Assembly: GCA_963734365.1 (NCBI GenBank)
Contig: CAVTGV010000007.1
Span: 62,001 to 126,000, forward strand
From: JACVRW01 sp963734365
Lineage (GTDB): Bacteria; Actinomycetota; Thermoleophilia; Solirubrobacterales; Thermoleophilaceae
Direction of reading: 5' to 3'
DNA: 64,000 bases
The notes under the pieces are model-generated. The model made no database searches. It had not been told where the DNA came from and saw nothing but the letters and a program-made list of their open reading frames with translations. The first letter of the stretch is position 1. Each line of letters begins with the position of its first letter. The position numbers and the translations under genes were made by a program. This document shows positions 15,910-23,745 of this stretch, one piece after another.

Positions 15910-17502
15910 ATGAGTGAGAGTCAGCCGTCGGTGAACCGCGACGAGGAGCGCCTCGCCGAGCTCGGCTACAAGCAGGACCTCAACCGCGTCTGGAGCAAGT
16001 TCTCCAACTTCGCGATCTCCTTTTCGATCATCTCGGTGCTGGCCGGCTGCTTCACCACCTACGGCCAGGCCTTCAACAACGGTGGCCCGATCGCGATCTC
16101 CTGGGGCTGGCCGATCATCTGCGCGCTCATCCTCACGGTCGCCGTCTCGATGTCGGAGCTGTGCTCGGCCTATCCCACCGCCGGCGGCCCGTACTGGTGG
16201 GCTGCCAAGCTCGGCGGGCCGGGCTGGTCCTGGTTCACCGGCTGGTTCAACGTCGTGGGTCTGATCGCCGTCGTGGCCTCGGTCGACTACGCCTGCGCCA
16301 CCTTCGCGGCCAACCTGTTCAGCCTCTGGGACCTCAACCTGATCATCAACTTCCAGGGTGCCGTGGAGCTCGACGAGGTCTTCATCCTCTTCTGCGTGAT
16401 CATGATCCTGCACGCGCTGATCAACATCTACTCGTCCCACCTGGTCGCGCTGTTCAACAACATCTCGGTGGTCGTTCACGTGGTCGGCGTGGCGGTGATC
16501 ATCCTCATCCTGATCTTCATCCCCGATCGCCACCAGAGCGCCGACTTCGTCTTCACCGACACGATCAACAACTCGGGCTTCTCGAACGGATCAGGAAGCA
16601 ACCTCTTCTTCTGGTTCTACGTGCTGCCCGTGGGCTTCCTGCTCACCATGTACACGGTCACGGGCTACGACGCGTCGGCCCACGTGTCCGAGGAGACCCA
16701 GGACGCCGAGCGCGCGGCCGCGCAGGGCGTCTGGCAGTCGGTGTTCATCTCGGCGGTGATCGGCTGGTTCGTGCTGCTGGCCATCACCTTCGCGGCCATC
16801 GACGTCGAAGCGGCGTCGGGTGGCACCATCCCGATCTTCACCAGCGCCATGGAGTCGGGCTGGGCCGAGACGGTGATCCTCATCTCCACCATCGGGCAGT
16901 TCTTCTGCGGCATGGCCTGCGTCACCAGCTGCTCGCGCACCTTCTTCGCCTTCTCGCGGGACCGCGCGGTGCCGGGCTGGCGGCTCTGGAGCTCGGTCAA
17001 CAAGAACCACGTGCCCGTGGCGGCCGTCTACTGCGTATGCGTCCTCGCCGCGATCATCACCCTGCCGGCGCTCACCAGCAACGAGGCCGGCATCCCGGTG
17101 GCCTTCTTCGCCGTCGTCTCCATCTCCGTGGTGGCGCTCTACATCGCCTACGTGGCCCCGGTCTACCTGCGCCTGCGGGCGGGCGACAACTTCGAGCCCG
17201 GCGTATGGACGCTGGGCAACAAGTACCGCTGGATCAACACCATCGCCGTAGTGTGGGTGGGGCTCTGCGTGATCATCTTCTCGCTGCCCTTCACGCCCGC
17301 GGCGGTGCCCTGGAACGACGATTTCACCTGGTCCGCGGTCAACTACTCGCCGCTGATGGTGGGCGGCGTGTTCATCGTCGTGGGCATCTGGTGGCTCGTG
17401 AGCGCGAAGAACACCTACAAGGGCCCGGTGGCCAACATCTCGTTCGACGAGGGCATGGGCATCACCGAGGAGGAGCCCGCCGAGGGGAGCGCGCCGGCCT
17501 AG
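15910..17502 (+). CDS. APC-superfamily amino acid/amine permease
   Basis: A 530-residue transporter with about 12 membrane helices. The first region FSNFAISFSIISVLAGCFTT and the segment SAYPTAGGPYWWAAKLGGPG are typical of the amino-acid transporter group that includes GABA/choline permeases (ACT family). GYDASAHVSEETQDAERAA is the other family mark. GGAGGG precedes ATG 15910. Its stop shares CTAG with the stop of the convergent kinase. Lying beside the ligase and hydrolase genes, it probably imports the amine substrate. Confidence 0.9.
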   Translation: MSESQPSVNRDEERLAELGYKQDLNRVWSKFSNFAISFSIISVLAGCFTTYGQAFNNGGPIAISWGWPIICALILTVAVSMSELCSAYPTAGGPYWWAAKLGGPGWSWFTGWFNVVGLIAVVASVDYACATFAANLFSLWDLNLIINFQGAVELDEVFILFCVIMILHALINIYSSHLVALFNNISVVVHVVGVAVIILILIFIPDRHQSADFVFTDTINNSGFSNGSGSNLFFWFYVLPVGFLLTMYTVTGYDASAHVSEETQDAERAAAQGVWQSVFISAVIGWFVLLAITFAAIDVEAASGGTIPIFTSAMESGWAETVILISTIGQFFCGMACVTSCSRTFFAFSRDRAVPGWRLWSSVNKNHVPVAAVYCVCVLAAIITLPALTSNEAGIPVAFFAVVSISVVALYIAYVAPVYLRLRAGDNFEPGVWTLGNKYRWINTIAVVWVGLCVIIFSLPFTPAAVPWNDDFTWSAVNYSPLMVGGVFIVVGIWWLVSAKNTYKGPVANISFDEGMGITEEEPAEGSAPA

Positions 17503-18950
17503 CGCAGCTCGGCCGCGGCGCGGACGAACGTCTGCCAGGCCTCGTGCTCGGACGAGCGCCAGGCCTCGTCGCGCTCGGGCTCGACCGTGCGGTCCACCGG
17601 GAGCAGCTCGGCCGCCTCGGCCAGCGTGCCGAACACTCCCGAGCCCACGCCCGCCAGCACCGCGGAGCCGAGCACCGTGGCGTCGGCGCCGGCCGCCTCC
17701 ACCGGCGCGCCGATCGTGTCGGCCTGCAGCTGCAGCAACAGCGGCTCGTTGGTCAGGCCGCCGTCCACTCGCAGCGAGCGCACGTCCACGGTCTCGCGCA
17801 TCGCGGCCACCACATCCGCCACTCGCCAGGCGATGCCCTCCAGCGCGGCCCGGGCCACCTGGGCGCGCACCGTGCCCCCATGGATGCCCGCGAGCACCGC
17901 CCTGGCCTCCGGCTTCCACCAGGGCGCGCCGATCCCGGCCAGCCCCGGCAGCACCCGGGCGCCGCCGCTGTCGGTGGCCTCGCGTGCGAGCTCGGTCAGC
18001 GCCGCCGGGCGCTCGGCCATGCCGAGCTCGCGGCACATCCACTCGAGCATCGCCCCGGCGGCGAAGACGCCACCGTCGATCGCGTACTCGGTGTGGCCGG
18101 CCACGCTCCAGGCCACCGTGGGGAGGAGGCCGCCGGCGGGCTGTGGCACCTCGTCGCCCGCGTGGCCCAGAACGAACACCCCGGTGCCGTACGTGGCCTT
18201 GACTCGCCCCGGCACCACACAGCCCGCACCGGCCAGCGCGGCCTGCTGGTCCACCACCTGGCCGCGCAGCGGCAGCTCGACCGGCCAGGACTCGTGCCGG
18301 AGGGTGCCCAGCTCGCCCGCGGTGTCGCGCACCTCGGGCAGCACCTCGGGCGGGACTCCGAACAGCTCGCACAACCGGTCGCTGAAGCCGGGCTGGCCCA
18401 GCGCGTGGAGCTGCGTGCGCGACGCGGTCGACGCGTCGGTGGCAAAGCCCGCGCCGAGGCGGTCACAGAGGAACGAGTCGACCGTGCCCATGCGCAGCGT
18501 CCCGGCCTGGAGCGCGTTCGCCACGGGCTCGTGGTTCTCGAGCAGCCAGGCCAGCTTGGCGGCGGAGAAGTAGGGGTCGAAGGGAAGGCCGCTCAACTCT
18601 TGGATCTCGGGCTCATGGTCGCCGAGGCGATCCAGCACGAGCTGAGAGCGCTTGTCCTGCCATACGACGATCGGGCTGAGCGGCTTGCCGGTCTCGGCGT
18701 CCCACGCGAGCACCGACTCGCCCTGATGGTCGAGTCCGCAGGCCACCACCTCCTCGGTCGCGCCGGCCAGCAGCTCGGCGACGGCGTCGACCACCACGGC
18801 CAGCACCTCCTCGCCGTCCTGCTCGACCCAGCCCGCCTGGGGATGGCGATTGATCTTGTCGCGGCGCGCCTCGGCCACGGGACGCAGCTGCTCGTCGAAC
18901 AGGGCCGCCTTGACTCCGGTGGTCCCCTCGTCGATGCCGAGCAGCAACAT
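17499..18950 (-). CDS. FGGY-family carbohydrate kinase (glycerol-kinase-like)
   Basis: A 483-residue ASKHA kinase. The N-terminal phosphate-binding loop LGIDEGTTGVKAALFD, the mid motif GTGVFVLGH preceded by KATYGTG, and the late ATP-binding loop DGGLTNEPLLLQLQAD are all present. These enzymes phosphorylate glycerol, xylulose or other polyols. Lack of an obvious glycerol operon suggests an alternative polyol or amino-alcohol. It is convergent with the permease (4-nt CTAG overlap) and divergent from the glutamine-synthetase-like gene. Confidence 0.88.
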   Translation of the reverse strand: MLLLGIDEGTTGVKAALFDEQLRPVAEARRDKINRHPQAGWVEQDGEEVLAVVVDAVAELLAGATEEVVACGLDHQGESVLAWDAETGKPLSPIVVWQDKRSQLVLDRLGDHEPEIQELSGLPFDPYFSAAKLAWLLENHEPVANALQAGTLRMGTVDSFLCDRLGAGFATDASTASRTQLHALGQPGFSDRLCELFGVPPEVLPEVRDTAGELGTLRHESWPVELPLRGQVVDQQAALAGAGCVVPGRVKATYGTGVFVLGHAGDEVPQPAGGLLPTVAWSVAGHTEYAIDGGVFAAGAMLEWMCRELGMAERPAALTELAREATDSGGARVLPGLAGIGAPWWKPEARAVLAGIHGGTVRAQVARAALEGIAWRVADVVAAMRETVDVRSLRVDGGLTNEPLLLQLQADTIGAPVEAAGADATVLGSAVLAGVGSGVFGTLAEAAELLPVDRTVEPERDEAWRSSEHEAWQTFVRAAAELR

Positions 18951-18974
18951 CTGCGTTTCCTACCACACCCGAGC

Positions 18975-19004
18975 TTGAGCACGGCAGCGCGTTGCGGTTA
19001 GGCT
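18975..19004 (+). promoter_or_regulatory. Promoter of the glutamine-synthetase-like operon
   Basis: TTGAGC (18975-18980) and TAGGCT (18999-19004) with an 18-bp spacer lie about 40 nt before the ligase start. TAGGCT recurs as a -10-like box elsewhere in the window. Confidence 0.5.
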
Positions 19005-19044
19005 CACGCAAAGGCCCGGTCGACCAACCTTATTGCGAGGGGAC

Positions 19045-20373
19045 ATGAAGCTAGACGAGCTGCGCAAAGACGCCAACGGCGGCGGGATCGACACGGTCCT
19101 GCTCGTGATCGCCGACATGGAGGGCCGGCTTCAGGGCAAGCGGCTCACCGTGGAGCACTTCCTGAACGAGGTGGCGGAGCACGGCGCCGAGGGCTGCAAC
19201 TACCTGCTCGCGGTCGACGTCGACATGAACACCGTGGACGGCTACGCGATGTCGAGCTGGGAGCGCGGCTACGGCGACTTCGTGATGACGCCCGACATGG
19301 ACACCCTTCGCCGGGTCCCGTGGCACGACGGCACCGTCCTGCTGATGGCCGATCTCGGCTGGGAGGACGGCTCCGACGTGGTGGCCTCGCCGCGCCAGAT
19401 CCTGCGGCGCCAGCTCGCGCGGCTCGCCGAGCGCGGCTGGATCGCCACGGCCGGCACCGAGCTCGAGTTCATGATCTTCAACGACAGCTACGAGGAGGCC
19501 TGGAAAAAGGGCTACCGCGACCTCGAGCCGGCCAACCTCTACAACGTCGACTACTCGATGCTGGGCACCGCCCGCGTGGAGCCGCTGCTGCGACGCATCC
19601 GCAACTCGATGGCCGGCGCCGGCATGAAGGTCGAGAACTCGAAGGGCGAGTGCAACTTCGGCCAGCACGAGATCAACTTCCACTACGACGACGCCCTGAG
19701 CACCGCCGACGACCACGTGATCTACAAGACCGGTGCGAAGGAGATCGCCGCCCAGGAGGGCGTCTCGATCTCCTACATGGCGAAGTTCGACGAGCGCGAG
19801 GGCAACTCGTGTCACATCCACTGCTCCCTGGCCAAGGAGGGCGGAGGCAACGTGTTCGCGGACGACCAGGCCCTGTTCGACCGCTTCGTTGCCGGCCAGC
19901 TCGCCTGCCTGCGTGACCTCACGCTGTTCTTCGCCCCGAACGTGAACTCGTACAAGCGCTTCGTGCACGGCTCGTTCGCCCCCACCGCGGTGGCCTGGGG
20001 CAAGGACAACCGCACCTGCTCGATGCGCGTGGTGGGCCACGGACAGGGCCTGCGCGTGGAGAACCGGCTGCCGGGCGCCGACGTGAACCCCTACCTGGCG
20101 CTCGCGGCGATGATCGCCGCCGGGCTGCACGGCATCGACAACGAGCTGGAGCTCGAGCCGGCGTTCGAGGGCAACGCCTACGACTCCGACAAGCCGCGGG
20201 TGCCGCACACGCTCTACGCGGCGCGCGACCTGTTCGCCGAGTCCGAGGTGGCCCGCGAGGCCTTCGGCCAGGACGTGGTCGACCACTATCTGAACCGGGC
20301 GCACATCGAGCTCGACGCCTTCGAGGCCACGGTCACCGACTGGGAGAAGTTCCGCGGCTTCGAACGGCTCTGA
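19045..20373 (+). CDS. Glutamine-synthetase-like gamma-glutamylamine ligase (PuuA/GlnA4 group)
   Basis: A 442-residue GSII-type ligase. The catalytic core is present: TELEFMIF, NSKGECNFGQHEINF, NSCHIHCSLAKEGGGNVF (metal His) and NSYKRFVHGSFAPTAVAWG, then NRTCSMRVVG. Such proteins join glutamate to an amine (putrescine, ethanolamine, methylamine) using ATP. True GlnA usually has the adenylylation Tyr loop, which I do not see. The preferred start is ATG 19045 behind GAGGGGAC; a TTG 12 nt upstream is also in frame. The stop overlaps the next start (TGATG), so it is coupled with a PuuD-like hydrolase. Confidence 0.88.
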   Translation: MKLDELRKDANGGGIDTVLLVIADMEGRLQGKRLTVEHFLNEVAEHGAEGCNYLLAVDVDMNTVDGYAMSSWERGYGDFVMTPDMDTLRRVPWHDGTVLLMADLGWEDGSDVVASPRQILRRQLARLAERGWIATAGTELEFMIFNDSYEEAWKKGYRDLEPANLYNVDYSMLGTARVEPLLRRIRNSMAGAGMKVENSKGECNFGQHEINFHYDDALSTADDHVIYKTGAKEIAAQEGVSISYMAKFDEREGNSCHIHCSLAKEGGGNVFADDQALFDRFVAGQLACLRDLTLFFAPNVNSYKRFVHGSFAPTAVAWGKDNRTCSMRVVGHGQGLRVENRLPGADVNPYLALAAMIAAGLHGIDNELELEPAFEGNAYDSDKPRVPHTLYAARDLFAESEVAREAFGQDVVDHYLNRAHIELDAFEATVTDWEKFRGFERL

Positions 20374-21113
20374 TGGCCGGCGGCCGCCCGGTCATCGGAA
20401 TCTGCGCGGCCACCGAGCAGGCTCGTTGGGCAGCGTGGGACGTGGTCGCCAACCTGTCGCCGCGCAGCTACTCGCTGGCGGTGTCACGTGCCGGCGGCAT
20501 GCCGCTGATCCTGCCGCCGGACGACGTGAGCGCGGAGTCGCCCGATGAGCTGCTCGACCTGCTCGACGGCCTGATCCTGGCCGGCGGCGCCGACGTGGAC
20601 GCCGGCTCCTACGGCGCCCGTCCGCATCCCGAGACCGCGGTGACGTGGCCCGAGCGCGACCGCTTCGAGCTCGCGCTGGGCCACCGGGCCCTGGAGCGCG
20701 ACATGCCCTTCCTCGGCATCTGCCGCGGGATGCAGATGCTCAACGTGACCGCGGGTGGCACGCTCGACCAGCACCTGCCCGACCGCGTCGGCCACGAGGA
20801 TCACCGCCACACGCCGGGCGTGTTCGCCGACCACGCGGTGCGCCTGTCCGAGAGCTCGCTGGCCCGCCGCGTGGTGGGCGAGTCGGAGACCGCGGTCAAG
20901 TCCCATCACCACCAGGGAGTCGACGAGCTGGGCGAGGGCGTGGAGGCCAGCGGCTGGTCCGACGACGGCGTGGTCGAGGCCATCGAGCTTCCCGACCACA
21001 GCTTCGCCCTCGGAGTGCTGTGGCACCCCGAGGAGGACGAGGCCTCCCGCGTGATTGGAGCGCTCGTGGAAGAGGCACGCGCGCGGCGCGCCCAACGCGA
21101 CGCAGAGACGTAA
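20373..21113 (+). CDS. puuD: Gamma-glutamyl-gamma-aminobutyrate hydrolase (PuuD/peptidase C26)
   Basis: A 246-residue class-I glutamine-amidotransferase-fold hydrolase. The nucleophile elbow GICRGMQMLNV supplies Cys, and LWHPEED supplies His and Glu. SHHHQGVDEL and GGADVDAGSYG are family features. PuuD frees GABA from its gamma-glutamyl conjugate. Coupling to the ligase by TGATG fits a pathway in which the ligase adds glutamate and this enzyme removes it after oxidation. A second copy lies at 22950. Confidence 0.9.
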   Translation: MAGGRPVIGICAATEQARWAAWDVVANLSPRSYSLAVSRAGGMPLILPPDDVSAESPDELLDLLDGLILAGGADVDAGSYGARPHPETAVTWPERDRFELALGHRALERDMPFLGICRGMQMLNVTAGGTLDQHLPDRVGHEDHRHTPGVFADHAVRLSESSLARRVVGESETAVKSHHHQGVDELGEGVEASGWSDDGVVEAIELPDHSFALGVLWHPEEDEASRVIGALVEEARARRAQRDAET

Positions 21114-21157
21114 CACTCGTCGCACACGTGTAACGGTTTCTGCGGCACGATCGGGCG

Positions 21158-22126
21158 ATGCCGCCCCGCAGGCGCGTTGCTTGGAACGTTTCACATGACA
21201 TACATGCGATTTGTTCCGAGCATGGGGTCGATGCGGCGATCTCCGCGCTCGCGGATGTCCAGCACGGGCTTACAGCCGACGACCAGGTGCGAGACCTCGG
21301 GCTCGGTCGCGGCGGGTTGGCGCACCGCATCAAGCAGCGACGGCTGCACCGGATCTTCCCTGGCGTCCTGGCAGTTGGCCGATCCGTCCTGACACCCCGA
21401 GGGCGCCTGATGGCCGCCGTTCTTTCGGCCGGTGCGGACGCTGTGATCAGCTACCAGTCAGCGGGGGAACTCTGGGGCGTCCGACGCAGCGGCTCTGCCG
21501 CAATCGATGTCACGGTGCCACGTAAGCTTCGGCCGCGGCCCGGGCTGAGGTTTCACCTTTCCTCGCTGCCCGACGACGAGCGCGACACCGTCGACGGTAT
21601 CTCGGTCACCACCGTCGGCCGCGCACTGATCGACCTCGCCGGAATTCTCAGCCCCAGCGCGCTGCAGCGCGTAGTCGAGCGCGTCGAGGCGCTGCAGCTC
21701 ACACACGAGGTCCCCGTCTCGGAGCTGCTTCTCCGCTACCCGCAGCGCCCAGGGACCGGAAAGCTCAGGGCCGTGCTCGCGCAGCCCCTCGTCAACCCCA
21801 CCCGGAGTGAGCTCGAGAACCGCTTTCAGGAGTTCCTAAACGACGCGGGCTTCCGGCGGCCGGAGATCAATGCCCTCGTGAATGTGCGCGGCACATGGTT
21901 GGAGCTCGACTGCGTCTGGCGCCGGCAGAAACTGGTCGTCGAGCTCGACGGCTACGAGACCCACGGGACCCGGGCGGCGTTCGCGCGCGACCGGCGCAGG
22001 GATCGGCTCCTCGAGGCCGCAGGGTTCACGGTGATCCGCGTGACGTGGTGGGATCTGGACCCCGGTGAGCACAGAGCCGCCCTGGAGCGGGACCTCCACC
22101 TCCTGCTCCAGCGTGCCGACGCCTGA
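21158..22126 (+). CDS. AbiEi-like N-terminal HTH fused to DUF559/Vsr-like nuclease fold
   Basis: A 322-residue protein. Residues 25-75 resemble the AbiEi/type IV antitoxin winged helix (VRDLGLGRGGLAHRIKQRRLH, FPGVLAVG), followed by the TPRGRLMAAVLSAGADAVIS domain. The C-terminus (about 225-320) is a DUF559/very-short-patch-repair-like PD-(D/E)XK domain with WLELDCVWRRQKLVVELDG and the ending FTVIRVTWWDL. No toxin partner is adjacent. The first 40 codons are AT-richer than neighbours. Such genes are common orphan accessory genes in actinobacteria; a defence or DNA-repair role is unproven. Confidence 0.75.
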   Translation: MPPRRRVAWNVSHDIHAICSEHGVDAAISALADVQHGLTADDQVRDLGLGRGGLAHRIKQRRLHRIFPGVLAVGRSVLTPRGRLMAAVLSAGADAVISYQSAGELWGVRRSGSAAIDVTVPRKLRPRPGLRFHLSSLPDDERDTVDGISVTTVGRALIDLAGILSPSALQRVVERVEALQLTHEVPVSELLLRYPQRPGTGKLRAVLAQPLVNPTRSELENRFQEFLNDAGFRRPEINALVNVRGTWLELDCVWRRQKLVVELDGYETHGTRAAFARDRRRDRLLEAAGFTVIRVTWWDLDPGEHRAALERDLHLLLQRADA

Positions 22127-22131
22127 GCTCG

Positions 22132-22509
22132 CTACTGCGGTGCGTAGCGGTGATGGATCGCGAGCCGGTTCCCGTCGGGATCCTCGAAGAACGCCTGCTT
22201 GCAGACGCCCGAGTCGATCGTCTCCCCCTGAAAGTCCACGCCGCGTGACTCGAGCTCGGTCTGTGCTGCCTCGAAGTCGTCGACCCTGAACTCGATCGGG
22301 TGGTTGTTGGCGCGGAACTCGATGCCGAAGGCGCTCGACTGCATCACTGCGATGGTCAGGTTGCCGGTCTCGAACTCCACGGCCGGCATCTGGCCCCAGC
22401 GCTTGGACTCAGACAGCCCGAGGACGTCGCCGTAGAAGCTCACCGCGGCGTCGAAGTCCTGCGTGGCCACGGTGATGAAGTCGGTGCCGGTGATCAGTGA
22501 AGTGGTCAA
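22132..22509 (-). CDS. VOC-family (glyoxalase/bleomycin-resistance fold) protein
   Basis: A 125-residue vicinal-oxygen-chelate protein. It opens ITVATQDFDAAVSFYGDVLGL, has a mid His (NNHPIEFRVDDFEAAQ) and ends FEDPDGNRLAIHHR, where Glu/Asp and His could bind a metal. It may be a dioxygenase, isomerase or binding protein. Substrate unknown. It lies divergent from a SnoaL-like gene, sharing a 71-bp control gap. Confidence 0.88.
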   Translation of the reverse strand: MTTSLITGTDFITVATQDFDAAVSFYGDVLGLSESKRWGQMPAVEFETGNLTIAVMQSSAFGIEFRANNHPIEFRVDDFEAAQTELESRGVDFQGETIDSGVCKQAFFEDPDGNRLAIHHRYAPQ

Positions 22510-22580
22510 GACGAGCCTCCTTGGTAGCTGGATCAGTCACTGAGAGTAGGCTCGCCACAGCCCGGTAGCGAACCGAGGGG

Positions 22581-22940
22581 ATGGACGTGGACACGCTCGA
22601 ATTCGTCAGGGACATCACGTTCAAGATGTGCGATCGCGACTTCGACGTCGATCTCGTCGAGTCGACGTTCGCCGAGGACTTCGTCCACCACGGCAACGGC
22701 GCGACGAGCGACAAGGCGGGTTACCTCGCGCGCGGGCGTGAGTATCGCGAGCAGTTCGCGAGCATCGACCGGCCCGAGTTCGACGAGCTGTTCGCCGTCG
22801 ACGACCGCGTCGTGGTGGCCTACACGCTGCAGCTACACCGCAACGACGGCGACGCCGAGCGCATGGCGGTCATGGCGATCTGGACCGTCAGGGACGGCAA
22901 GGTCGCCGCTCTGCGCGAGGTGGACGCGCCCGCGGCGTAG
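22581..22940 (+). CDS. SnoaL-like protein, 119 aa
   Basis: An NTF2-fold protein with FAEDFVHHGNGATSDKAGYLA and VVVAYTLQLHRNDGDAERMAVMAIWTVRDGK, split here to show strands only. The DxW or polyketide-cyclase residues are not obvious. It starts at ATG 22581 behind GAGGGG and is 9 nt from the end of the convergent PuuD-like gene. Function unassigned. Confidence 0.8.
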   Translation: MDVDTLEFVRDITFKMCDRDFDVDLVESTFAEDFVHHGNGATSDKAGYLARGREYREQFASIDRPEFDELFAVDDRVVVAYTLQLHRNDGDAERMAVMAIWTVRDGKVAALREVDAPAA

Positions 22941-22949
22941 CCGCTGCGC

Positions 22950-23696
22950 CTACGCGGCCGCCGCCCGATTGGCGCTCGCCGCCTGCGCGAACGAATGGAA
23001 CAGCGCGCGCTTGTCCGACGCCTCCGGGTGCCACTGCACGCCGAGCACCCAGCTGCCATCGTCGGCCTCCAGAGCCTCGGGAACGCCGTCGGGCCGGGAG
23101 CGGCCCGTGACCAGGAGGCCGTCGGCGATCCGATCGACCGCCTGATGGTGGTGACAGCGGCCGACGTGGAGCGTCTCCCCGAGCGCGCGAGCCGCCAGCG
23201 AGCCCTCCTGCAGCTCGATCTCGTGCTCGTTGCCCTCGAAGGTGCCGACGATGCGCCGGTGGGTGCTCACGCCCCGGTCGTCCACCAGGTCCTGCACCAG
23301 CGTGCCGCCCAGCGCCACGTTCAGAAGCTGCATTCCCCGGCAGATGCCGAGGTAAGGCAGGCCGCGCGCGACGGCGAAGCGGGTGAGCGCGATCTCGAAG
23401 GCGTCGCGTTCGGAGTAGGTGGCCTCCATCGCGTCGATGGGCTCGGCGCCGTAGGTGCGCGGATCGATGTCGGCCCCGCCGATAAGGAGCAGGCCATCGA
23501 TGCGGTCGAGCAGCCCTTCGGGCGCGCGCGTGTCCACGGGCAGCAGCACGGCCAGCGCCCCGGTGGACTGCAGGGCGTCCACGTAGGTGTCGGCCACGAG
23601 GTGAGCCGTCTGGTCCCAGAAGGCCCAGCGGGCCCGCTCGCGCACCGCGCAGATCCCGATCACGGGCGCTGGGCCGTTGTTGGACGGATCGAGCAC
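22950..23696 (-). CDS. Second gamma-glutamyl hydrolase (PuuD/peptidase C26)
   Basis: A protein of about 248 residues paralogous to the 20373 enzyme. It has the same motifs: VIGICAV, GGADIDPRTYG, LGICRGMQLLNV (Cys nucleophile), CHHHQAVDRIADG and VQWHPEA (His-Glu). The start is uncertain: GTG 23696 is chosen, while an upstream ATG at 23747 would overlap the divergent aldehyde dehydrogenase start as CATG. It is divergent from that gene, so both probably respond to the same signal. Confidence 0.85.
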   Translation of the reverse strand: MLDPSNNGPAPVIGICAVRERARWAFWDQTAHLVADTYVDALQSTGALAVLLPVDTRAPEGLLDRIDGLLLIGGADIDPRTYGAEPIDAMEATYSERDAFEIALTRFAVARGLPYLGICRGMQLLNVALGGTLVQDLVDDRGVSTHRRIVGTFEGNEHEIELQEGSLAARALGETLHVGRCHHHQAVDRIADGLLVTGRSRPDGVPEALEADDGSWVLGVQWHPEASDKRALFHSFAQAASANRAAAA

Positions 23697-23707
23697 GGCG
23701 CGCGAGC

Positions 23708-23735
23708 TTGACAGCGCCTGACCTCGATGTAAAGG
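23708..23735 (+). promoter_or_regulatory. Putative promoter of the aldehyde dehydrogenase operon
   Basis: TTGACA (23708-23713) is followed after 16 bp by TAAAGG (23730-23735). The ATG at 23746 lies 10 nt beyond, giving a very short leader. Confidence 0.45.
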
Positions 23736-23745
23736 TCTCGCGACC

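Noticed and set aside
19033..19044. TTG start for the glutamine-synthetase-like gene
   Set aside because: GAGGGGAC lies just before ATG 19045, so the later start is better.
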